17,017 nucleotides of DNA from Borreliella mayonii (GTDB lineage: Bacteria; Spirochaetota; Spirochaetia; Borreliales; Borreliaceae). Shown here in pieces: positions 7,054 to 13,142 of the stretch. How positions within the stretch are numbered: the stretch's first letter is position 1; every line of letters starts with the position of its first letter. The translations under genes and the position numbers were made by a program. Below the pieces are notes generated by a model. The model was not told the DNA's origin, made no database searches, and was given only the letters and a program-made list of their open reading frames with translations. The stretch lies in the NCBI RefSeq assembly GCF_001945665.1, contig NZ_CP015786.1:1-17017 (forward strand), in the 5' to 3' direction.

Positions 7054-7620
7054 ATGGGAAATGCACCCGAACCTATTGAAACTATAAAAAAAGGCAAATG
7101 TAAAGTTGAATGCCAAAACAAAGAACGCTTTATTAAGATTGAAAAAGAAAATGGCAAAGCAATGTACCATACAAAAATAATGATGGACATTTACAAATTT
7201 GGAGTTTATGAGAAAAAACATGAATTTAGATTATCATTGAGGGCTTTATTTAATGGAGAAAGAATTGTTGAAGAAACTCACTTGTATCCAATTAAAGAGG
7301 GAGATAAGTTTATTGGTATTTTTTATGGTTATAGAAAACCAATTAAAAAACCTTTAATAAAGTATCAAATAAATGGAACTAGAAAAGCATATGCATTAGC
7401 AAGGGCATATTATATGGAATTTAGATTTAAAGTTGGAAGTGTTTTTTGCTATTTTAAAGGATTGTATCGTTTATTGGATAAAAAAAGAACAAACAATCAC
7501 TACAACAAAGTTTTATTTAGTATGTTTACGGATTTAGAACAACAAGTATATAAATTTTATGGGAAAAAATACCCGGAGCAAGGACCGTTAATAAAATGGA
7601 TACTAAAAAACCTAAAATAA
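7054..7620 (+). CDS. DUF226 (PF50-type) plasmid partition-cluster protein
   Basis: A 188-residue basic protein matching the Borrelia DUF226/PF50 family, found beside ParA in nearly all Borrelia plasmid maintenance clusters. Its molecular role is not established; it is thought to support replication or partition. Family features are the start MGNAPEPIETIKKGKCKVEC, the centre YHTKIMMDIYKFGV, and the C-terminal YYMEFRFKVGSVFCYFKGLY. GAGGA within the preceding stop region provides the ribosome site 9 bp after PF57. The 3' end overlaps the parA start by 25 bp, so the two are probably translationally coupled. It is intact. Confidence 0.85.
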   Translation: MGNAPEPIETIKKGKCKVECQNKERFIKIEKENGKAMYHTKIMMDIYKFGVYEKKHEFRLSLRALFNGERIVEETHLYPIKEGDKFIGIFYGYRKPIKKPLIKYQINGTRKAYALARAYYMEFRFKVGSVFCYFKGLYRLLDKKRTNNHYNKVLFSMFTDLEQQVYKFYGKKYPEQGPLIKWILKNLK

Positions 7621-8345
7621 TAACAATTGCGTCAATCAAGGGCGGTGTTGGTAAAAGCACAAGTGCAATTATATTTGCAACCTTATTGGCTCAAAAATAT
7701 AAGGTATTATTAATAGATATAGATACTCAATCATCTACCACTAGTTATTATTATGATGATATACAAAAATCCAGTATAGATTTAAGAAAAAATAATATAT
7801 ATGAAGTTTTAATAGAAAAATTAGATATTAATCGATCAATCGTTAATGTAGCGAATAATTTAGATTTAATACCTAGTTATTTGACTTTACACAGTATAAA
7901 TGCTTTTGGTTATAAGCACACTTTTGATGAATTTAGATTAAAAAAAGAGCTTAAATATATAGATGTTGGATATAATTTTATTATAATTGATACTCCCCCA
8001 AGTTTGGATTTTGCTTTAACTAATGCTTTAGTTTGTTGTAACAATGTAATTGTCCCCTTGACAGCAGAAAAATGGACAATTGAAAGTTTTGACCTTTTGA
8101 AATTTTTTATGAAAAAAATAGGTGTAGAACTGCCTACTTATTTTATAATAACGAGATTTAAGAAAAATAATACACATAAGCAATTGTTGGAAATGCTGAA
8201 CTCCAAAGAAAATTTTTTAGGAATGATATCAGAAAGAGAAGATTTAAATAGAAGAATTGCTAGTAATTCTTCTTTTGATTTTCAAATGGATTATATAAAA
8301 GAATATAAAAATTCATTAATAAATTTTTATGCAAAATTAAAATAA
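7596..8345 (+). CDS. parA: ParA-family partition ATPase (PF32)
   Basis: A 249-residue ParA-type ATPase that drives plasmid segregation; in Borrelia the PF32 sequence type tracks plasmid compatibility. The deviant Walker A motif KGGVGKST is at residues 15-22, the Walker A' region is LLIDIDTQSSTTSYY at about 37-51, and Walker B is FIIIDTPPSLDFAL near residues 128-141. Length and motif order fit a small type Ib-like ParA with no N-terminal DNA-binding domain, so autoregulation would depend on another protein. It overlaps DUF226 and is followed after 2 bp by a perfect palindrome. It is intact. Confidence 0.92.
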   Translation: MDTKKPKIITIASIKGGVGKSTSAIIFATLLAQKYKVLLIDIDTQSSTTSYYYDDIQKSSIDLRKNNIYEVLIEKLDINRSIVNVANNLDLIPSYLTLHSINAFGYKHTFDEFRLKKELKYIDVGYNFIIIDTPPSLDFALTNALVCCNNVIVPLTAEKWTIESFDLLKFFMKKIGVELPTYFIITRFKKNNTHKQLLEMLNSKENFLGMISEREDLNRRIASNSSFDFQMDYIKEYKNSLINFYAKLK

Positions 8346-8347
8346 TT

Positions 8348-8383
8348 TTAGTTATAAGTTCAACGCGTTGAACTTATAACTAA
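8348..8383. promoter_or_regulatory. Perfect 36-bp palindrome between parA and PF49
   Basis: The half TTAGTTATAAGTTCAACG (8348-8365) is followed directly by its exact reverse complement (8366-8383) with no spacer. It begins 2 bp after the parA stop and its last base touches the AGGAGG ribosome site of PF49 (8383-8388). It has no T tract. Candidate roles are the plasmid centromere (parS) bound by the PF49 or DUF226 protein, an operator, or an RNA hairpin that tunes PF49 translation by sitting against its ribosome site. Confidence 0.85.
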
Positions 8384-8394
8384 GGAGGCTTGTT

Positions 8395-8973
8395 ATGAAA
8401 AATAATACAAAATTAATAATCAATAAAAGGGATATTGATTCTGAGGGGAATGCATTACTTGTAGATTCTTCTAATGTTAGTAAAAATGGTGTTGAAACAG
8501 ATCGTTATAATACTTTGAAAAAGAAATTGTATGTAAACCTTAGAGAAGGAGTTTCTAATAGAGTAGAATGTATGAAAATCTTAAAAGAAATTAAAGATAA
8601 TGAATACTATAAACTTGATGGATACAAAAGTTTCGATGCTTTTATAAAGGATTATGATGTTGCAAAAACTCAAGCGTATAACTATTTGAAAATTGCCAAT
8701 GCAATAGAAGCAGGAGTTATTGAGGAACAATATGTATTAGATAATGGATTTAGATTAATATTAAGTGTATTGAAAGATAAAGAAAGTCCAGTATTGAAAA
8801 AATCTAAACAAAACTTAATAAAACCATTAAGATTTCAACTTAAAACTGAAGAAAGTTATGATTTTTACAAAAGCAATGCTAAATTTACAAGTTTTATGAT
8901 GCAAGAGATTTTTGAAAATCAAAAAGATTTGATTAGTAAACTTTTAAAAATGTATAAACAATTAAAAGGATAA
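8395..8973 (+). CDS. PF49 partition-cluster protein (ParB-like role)
   Basis: A 192-residue member of the Borrelia PF49 family, usually annotated as a chromosome replication/partitioning protein and found next to PF32 ParA. Family features are the N-terminal INKRDIDSEGNALLVDSSNV, the central EYYKLDGYKSFDAFIKDYDV and AKTQAYNYLKIANAIEAGVI, the latter like a helix-turn-helix segment at about residues 87-106, and a basic C-terminal half. By position and family it is the probable DNA-binding partner of ParA, although not a canonical ParB. Translation starts at ATG 8395 behind a strong AGGAGG that abuts the palindrome. bdr follows 3 bp later. It is intact. Confidence 0.85.
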   Translation: MKNNTKLIINKRDIDSEGNALLVDSSNVSKNGVETDRYNTLKKKLYVNLREGVSNRVECMKILKEIKDNEYYKLDGYKSFDAFIKDYDVAKTQAYNYLKIANAIEAGVIEEQYVLDNGFRLILSVLKDKESPVLKKSKQNLIKPLRFQLKTEESYDFYKSNAKFTSFMMQEIFENQKDLISKLLKMYKQLKG

Positions 8974-8976
8974 CCT

Positions 8977-9645
8977 ATGAACAATTTAGCATACAAAACA
9001 TATAATATAGAAAGTATAAAAAACGAATTTTTAAATATAGGGTTTAGCAAGGAAGCAATAGATTTTGTTTTCCTACATAATGATAATTACAACTTTGAAT
9101 TTTTAAAAGAGAAATTAATTGATGTAGAGAAGAATTTGCAAAAAGACATATCTAATTTAGATGCCAAAATAGACAATGTTGAAAAGAATTTAAATTTAAA
9201 AATAGATGGTTTGAATATCAAAATAGACAATGTAGAAAAGAGCTTAAATGCCAAAATAGATAGTTTAGATACTAAGATAGATAATGTAGAGAAGAATTTA
9301 AATATTAAAATAGATAGTGTTAAAAATGAACTTAATTCTAAAATAGATAGTTTAGACGCCAAAATAGACAATGTAGAAAAGAGCTTAAATGCCAAAATAG
9401 ATAGTTTAGATACTAAGATAGATAATGTAGAAAAAACTTTGCAAAAAGATATATTTAGCTTGAATACTAAAATAGATAGTGTAGAAAAAACCTTACAAAA
9501 GGATATATTTAGCCTAGATAATAAAATAAATGTTTTAAAAAACGAACTTACTGCAAGCAATAGAACAATACAAGTAATTTTAATAATGGGAATAACGCTT
9601 GCTCCAATTATCTATTCTATATTCAATAAATATTTTTTAAATTAA
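8977..9645 (+). CDS. bdr: Bdr direct-repeat inner-membrane protein
   Basis: A 222-residue Borrelia direct repeat (Bdr) protein. The N-terminal domain (about 1-45, YNIESIKNEFLNIGFSKEAI) is followed by a long coiled coil of roughly 11-residue units such as KIDNVEKNLN and KIDSLDTKIDN, with potential Ser/Thr phosphorylation sites typical of the family. The C-terminal transmembrane helix is VILIMGITLAPIIYSIF at about 200-216, with a short tail NKYFLN, so it is probably anchored in the inner membrane. Function is unknown. It lies 3 bp after PF49 and is last in the replication operon, as in other cp32 plasmids. The repeat region contains an exact 72-bp duplication. A terminator follows. Confidence 0.9.
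   Translation: MNNLAYKTYNIESIKNEFLNIGFSKEAIDFVFLHNDNYNFEFLKEKLIDVEKNLQKDISNLDAKIDNVEKNLNLKIDGLNIKIDNVEKSLNAKIDSLDTKIDNVEKNLNIKIDSVKNELNSKIDSLDAKIDNVEKSLNAKIDSLDTKIDNVEKTLQKDIFSLNTKIDSVEKTLQKDIFSLDNKINVLKNELTASNRTIQVILIMGITLAPIIYSIFNKYFLN
9219..9431 (+). repeat. 72-bp exact direct repeat, 141-bp period, inside bdr
   Basis: Bases 9219-9290 are identical to 9360-9431. Both encode KIDNVEKSLNAKIDSLDTKI and continue into DNV. The 141-bp spacing is 47 codons, so unequal crossing-over between the copies would keep the reading frame and change coiled-coil length. Confidence 0.85.
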
Positions 9646-9694
9646 GAATGATTAAAATTTTATAAAGCAATAAGTTAGTATATAGCTTTAAAAT

Positions 9695-9745
9695 AGAACT
9701 TATTTGAATTTTTTAATAAGATAATTTAAATAAGTTCTTTTGTTT
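9695..9745 (+). terminator. Terminator of the replication/bdr operon
   Basis: AGAACTTATTTGAATT (9695-9710) pairs with AATTTAAATAAGTTCT (9723-9738) over 16 bp with one G-U pair and a 12-nt loop, followed by TTTGTTTT. It lies about 50 bp after the bdr stop. Confidence 0.65.
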
Positions 9746-9846
9746 TAACAAATACAAATTGATTTTAATTCTAAATTAGACTATACTCAATTGTTGAAAA
9801 GCTTTTAAAAAATAATTTTAATAAGTGAATTCGGTTAAACCCTAGA

Positions 9847-9882
9847 CTTTATTAAGTTCTTATACAAGAGAATTTAATAAAG
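9847..9882. repeat. Stem-loop of the AAGTTCT family
   Basis: CTTTATTAAGTTCT (9847-9860) pairs with AGAATTTAATAAAG (9869-9882) with one G-U pair and an 8-nt loop. Its sequence is related to the hairpins at 9695-9738 and 9992-10041. The tail (CTTTTATT) is only weakly T-rich. Confidence 0.6.
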
Positions 9883-9914
9883 CTTTTATTAATTATAATA
9901 ATTTCTGTAAAAAG

Positions 9915-9961
9915 TTGGTAAAAATAGTTTTTGCTATATATATGTATATATATAGCAAAAA
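9915..9961 (+). promoter_or_regulatory. Orphan copy of the shared promoter fused to an AT palindrome
   Basis: TTGGTA (9915-9920), 16 nt, TATATA (9937-9942) repeats the ERF/exonuclease promoter spacer exactly. It merges into a near-perfect 34-bp palindrome, 9928-9943 against 9946-9961 (TTTTTGCTATATATAT and its complement, centre GT). No gene starts directly downstream; a transcript would enter the terminator-like hairpin at 9992-10049 before the exonuclease gene. Confidence 0.5.
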
Positions 9962-9991
9962 AAGTATATTGCTATCAAAAAAATCCAATTA

Positions 9992-10155
9992 AGTTGGGTT
10001 TAGCTAAGTTCTTTAACAAAAGAATTTAAATAAGCCCAACTATTTTTTTGTAAAAATTTTTGTAAAAAAGTTGGCAAAAATAGTTTTTGCTATTTTAGTT
10101 ATTACTAAAATATAAGGAGTAAAAACATGACAAACATGTCAAATAATAATCCACA
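9992..10155 (+). repeat. Right copy of the inverted leader repeat, with terminator-like hairpin
   Basis: This is the counterpart of the minus-strand leader at 5528-5693. The hairpin pairs AGTTGGGTTTA (9992-10002) with TAAGCCCAACT (10031-10041), with an inner AAGTTCTTT/AAAGAATTT stem, and is followed by seven T at 10043-10049. It is therefore a plausible rho-independent terminator that shields the exonuclease promoter from upstream transcription. TTTTTTTGTAAAAATTTTTG, the TTG box, ACTAAAATATAAGGAGTAAA and the MTNMSNNN codons follow. Confidence 0.75.
10071..10098 (+). promoter_or_regulatory. Promoter position of the exonuclease gene
   Basis: TTGGCA (10071-10076) and the conserved 16-nt spacer match the ERF promoter, but the -10 position reads TTTTAG instead of TATACT. 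The exonuclease copy may therefore be weaker than the ERF copy. AAGGAG lies 7 nt before ATG 10127. Confidence 0.4.
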
Positions 10156-11449
10156 AGACATTAATCAAGGAGAGCTCAAAATGACAAGTGTTAATCAACA
10201 AAGTTTTACTGGTTGTGAAATATTTGAGGAAAAATCTTCTCCCATTAAAGAAAAAAGCAAATTAAGCAAAATATGCAAGAAATTACCAGGAATAAGTAAT
10301 CAAGAATGTTTTAGATTTAATCGAAATATTGATTTTAGTATACAAAGAAACAAACTTGATAAATACGGTGCTAGTGAAGTAGGCAATATTCTTGTTGGAG
10401 GTGCTGGGCTGAAGGATTTAATGATAAACAGAATGCTTAAATATTTTGATATGAGCCTACCTTTTGAAGAGAATTTATATATGCTCAAGGGCAAAGAGTT
10501 AGAGAATTTAGGATTTAGAGAATTTGTTAAAGCATACGGTGATAATATTGATATTTTATATAAAAACAAATATGCCAATGGAGTTGATAAGTATAACTAT
10601 TTCAAAAAAATGGGCAGTTCAGAAACTTTAGTGGGCTCAACAATTGATGGCTGGTTTATTAATAATAATGGCGATTTAGAATTATTAGAGATTAAAAGTA
10701 GCGACTCTAATTATATGAGTAGCGCTATTGACAAATATAATAAAAATGGCAATTTTTTAAGCAGCAAATATTTTTTCAAATATTATGTGCAGGCGCAAAT
10801 GCAGCTAGCATGTACTGGTCTTGAGCATTGTAATTTGTTCTTTTTAATAGATGCTGCATCAATTAACTGTAAGATTAAGAGAAATGAGGCCTTAATATCA
10901 AAAGTGTTTGAATTTGTTAATAAATGTGAATTAGAAATTATAAATTTAAAAAAAGATATTTATAGTAACCATAGAGAGGAATACTTAATGGCACATAATT
11001 TTAACGAGGATACGTTTATAAAACTTGTTGAGGATTTAGTAGAAAGGAGTGATTTTTATAGTTCTGGAGTTGAGTTTGATTGGGCAAGAGAATTTATAGA
11101 ATATGTTGATTGCGTAGACCTTGAAATTATGGATAGGCAAGTTGCTGAAAATGTTGCGTGTGATCTAATGGATGTTGATAGTGCAAAAAAAGAATTAAAC
11201 AAAACACAAAACGAACACAAAAAAATAGAAAAGCCTCTTAAAGATTTCATCAAAATGAAAACCGACAATATTACGAATACATGTCCACTAATTGAGCATG
11301 TAAATTATAGGTTTAGAGAATTTGTGTTCACTTTTGATTCTAAGAAAAGAGCAATATCAGATAGATTAAGTGGTTTATTGCCAACAAGTGAAACATTGTT
11401 TTTCCCTAGCAATATAGCATTTTCAAATAGTGTTGGTGTCCCCATGTGA
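10127..11449 (+). CDS. DUF244/YqaJ-type phage exonuclease
   Basis: A 440-residue protein of the Borrelia DUF244 group with a visible YqaJ/lambda-exonuclease-like (PD-(D/E)XK) core. Visible elements, in order: the GASEVGNIL segment at 81-89 (the family's conserved G-x-S), KGKELE at 121-126, the metal-binding aspartate D174 in GSTIDGWF, E188 and K190 in LLEIKSS, and Q222/Q226 in YYVQAQMQL. Such enzymes resect duplex ends 5' to 3' and load a single-strand annealing protein, here probably the ERF protein encoded at 4627-5553 behind the same leader. The N-terminal 60 residues and the lysine-rich C-terminal 160 residues lie outside the core. The start at ATG 10127 has AAGGAG 7 nt upstream. It is intact, and DUF261 follows 52 bp later. 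Confidence 0.8.
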   Translation: MTNMSNNNPQDINQGELKMTSVNQQSFTGCEIFEEKSSPIKEKSKLSKICKKLPGISNQECFRFNRNIDFSIQRNKLDKYGASEVGNILVGGAGLKDLMINRMLKYFDMSLPFEENLYMLKGKELENLGFREFVKAYGDNIDILYKNKYANGVDKYNYFKKMGSSETLVGSTIDGWFINNNGDLELLEIKSSDSNYMSSAIDKYNKNGNFLSSKYFFKYYVQAQMQLACTGLEHCNLFFLIDAASINCKIKRNEALISKVFEFVNKCELEIINLKKDIYSNHREEYLMAHNFNEDTFIKLVEDLVERSDFYSSGVEFDWAREFIEYVDCVDLEIMDRQVAENVACDLMDVDSAKKELNKTQNEHKKIEKPLKDFIKMKTDNITNTCPLIEHVNYRFREFVFTFDSKKRAISDRLSGLLPTSETLFFPSNIAFSNSVGVPM

Positions 11450-11501
11450 ATGGGTGCACTAAAAAATTAAAAAAATAAATTTAATATAGGAGGATTAATT
11501 A

Positions 11502-11903
11502 ATGCTTATTAATAAAATAAAACAAGATAATAGAACTTTACGCCCAGAGATACAAAGGTGGGGTTGTTACTTTTTGTGTCTACATTATTATACAAGTCTA
11601 TTTAAGAAACGTGAATTTAATGCTTATGAGATAAATGTAGCGTATTATAGATTTATAGGACTTGGCTACATTAAGAGTAATTGTTTTATTATAAATCCGT
11701 GTATGATGCTTAATTACTATGGAATTAGAAGTAGTGTGAGATATGAATCTTTTGGTTATTTGGGTACAGCTAATGAATTTGAAATAAGTGAAGTTAAAAT
11801 CGATAAGGTTAATGGATATCATTTTATAGCAACAAAAAATAAAGAAATATTATATGATTCACTTGACTTAAAACCTCTTAGAAAAATATTTAAAGTAACT
11901 TAA
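11502..11903 (+). CDS. DUF261-family protein, possible cysteine peptidase fold
   Basis: A 133-residue protein I recognise as the Borrelia DUF261 family. Its function is not established. AGGAGG about 10 nt upstream supports ATG 11502. Three elements resemble a small papain/C39-like peptidase core: Q18 shortly before C22 in IQRWGCYFLCL, H107 in NGYHFIA, and D119 in ILYDSLD, in the canonical Cys-His-Asp order. If active it could cleave peptides, for example in the cell wall, but it has no signal peptide and would need another export route. It follows the exonuclease gene and may share its transcript. It converges on the recombinase gene, with 30 bp between the stops. It is intact. Confidence 0.7.
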   Translation: MLINKIKQDNRTLRPEIQRWGCYFLCLHYYTSLFKKREFNAYEINVAYYRFIGLGYIKSNCFIINPCMMLNYYGIRSSVRYESFGYLGTANEFEISEVKIDKVNGYHFIATKNKEILYDSLDLKPLRKIFKVT

Positions 11904-11933
11904 AAACGTATATTTAAACTAAAATAGGGGTTT

Positions 11934-12711
11934 TTACAGTTTTAAATTATTTTTCATGCATTTATAAGCGTGAATTTTGTTAGCAGCAGAGAGTCCATAT
12001 ATATTATCAATTTCGGAAGTTGAATGATATTTCATAAGCTCTTTAATTTGGAAATAGTTATAGCCATTAGATTTTAAATATGAAATAAACAAATTTCTAA
12101 ATAAATGGAGCGATTTATTAGCGCGAAATCCCGATTTTTTGAGAAGATTTTTAAATTTTTTAGAAATATTGATAATACTAATTTGATTGTATTTAAATTT
12201 ATGTTTGGTTTTTTGGAAAAGATAAGTACGTCGTAAGTCGAGATTTTTACTATTAAAATAATTTTCGTGGGCTTTTTGAATAGCCCGGAACTCTTCGGAA
12301 TTGATGACAATTTTTCTAATACAAGTGACATTTCTTTTTTTAGCGATATTTACTTTTATATTGTAAAAAAAATTCTCCAGTTTTACTTAATAGGGGAGTA
12401 ATATTTTGCATTTTTACTTTTTGCAGTTCTGCGCCCCTGCACCCACTTATTGCGAGTAGATGTAAAAACCAACCAGAAATTGGGTCAATTTGTTTTAATG
12501 TTTTGACGCATTTTTCAATTATTTTGATAGCTTTTGGGGTCAAATAAAACTTAGGAGTTGGCTTTAAAGTTTCTTTTTTTGGTTTAGATGAATTTTCTAG
12601 TGAATTTTTAAGAATTTTGTTTTCATTTACTATCTTTAGATAGTCTTGGAAGAATTTGCGCATAAAATCTGTATCAAAATTATTTAAATTAAAATAATTA
12701 TTCATGTCCAT
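11934..12711 (-). pseudogene. cp32 tyrosine recombinase (integrase), frameshifted in an A8 tract
   Basis: ATG at 12711 (or 12705) starts MDMNNYFNLNNFDTDFMRKF and the frame runs to residue 115, where an 8-A run (plus strand 12365-12372) throws it off and it ends as QYKSKYR. With one A removed, the protein continues as FYNIKVNIAKKRNVTCIRKI to a TAA at 11936-11934 and totals 258 residues. The restored protein keeps the tyrosine-recombinase catalytic set: R92 (SGCRGAEL), H202 and R205 (LHLFR), H229 (KYHS) and Y238 (NIYGL). The gene is thus one base from a complete enzyme. Slippage in the A8 run, or a sequencing error, are alternatives to true inactivation. It lies between DUF261 and the erp promoter, as in other cp32 plasmids. 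Confidence 0.85.
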
Positions 12712-12959
12712 AAAATCCTCTCCTTATAGTGTTACTTTTAAATTAAGTAAAAGTAATAAAAATAGATGAAAAAAGTAATTTATATTGTACCAAAAACAAA
12801 AAATTTTAGTCAAATTTTTGGGGTTCTCATTGCAAGAGAAATTTGGGTTGTAGAGTAGTTATGATAAACAGAATAGGCAATTTTTCGGGGTGGCAGATAA
12901 AGAAAGACATGATACTTTATCTAATCTATAGCAAAGACCCTGAAATTTAATTTGTATGC
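12712..12959. other. Non-coding DNA upstream of the erp control region
   Basis: About 250 bp with no gene. The first part holds the minus-strand ribosome site (GGAGAGGAT) and presumably the promoter of the recombinase gene. The rest includes a short G-rich patch (TTTTTCGGGGTGGCAG near 12881) and nothing I can assign. Confidence 0.4.
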
Positions 12960-13142
12960 ATTTTGTAGTTTTTTGTAATGAGTGGTGCATTTGCAATGGA
13001 GAGATTTTTGCGAGTTGATTAAAATTACATTTACGTTTTATTAATACGCAACAGGTGAATGTAGCAAAATCAAATATTTAAATCTTTGAAAAATTGCAAT
13101 TATTATGTATCAATGATATGATTGAGATTTATGGAGAGTATT
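12960..13142 (+). promoter_or_regulatory. erp promoter and operator region
   Basis: This stretch matches the conserved DNA in front of erp (ospE/F/elp) genes, where BpaB, EbfC and BpuR control transcription. The segment TTTTGTAATGAGTGGTGCAT begins the operator-1-like part. The operator-2-like part at 13047-13066 reads CGCAACAGGTGAATGTAGCA. The promoter is TTGCAA (13094-13099), 17 nt, TATGAT (13117-13122), so the leader is very short. GGAGAG at 13132-13137 is the ribosome site. The two positions that normally carry the EbfC motif GTnAC read GCAAC and GTAGC here, so EbfC binding may be altered. Confidence 0.75.

Noticed and set aside
8348..8383. The 36-bp palindrome as a telomere-resolution site (ResT target)
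   Set aside because: I do not see the box motifs expected of replicated Borrelia telomeres, and the site lies inside an operon of a circular-type plasmid.
9087..9560. Long minus-strand open frame of 157 codons
   Set aside because: It is antisense to the bdr coiled-coil repeats; the repeated low-complexity codons keep the opposite strand open. It has no ribosome site.
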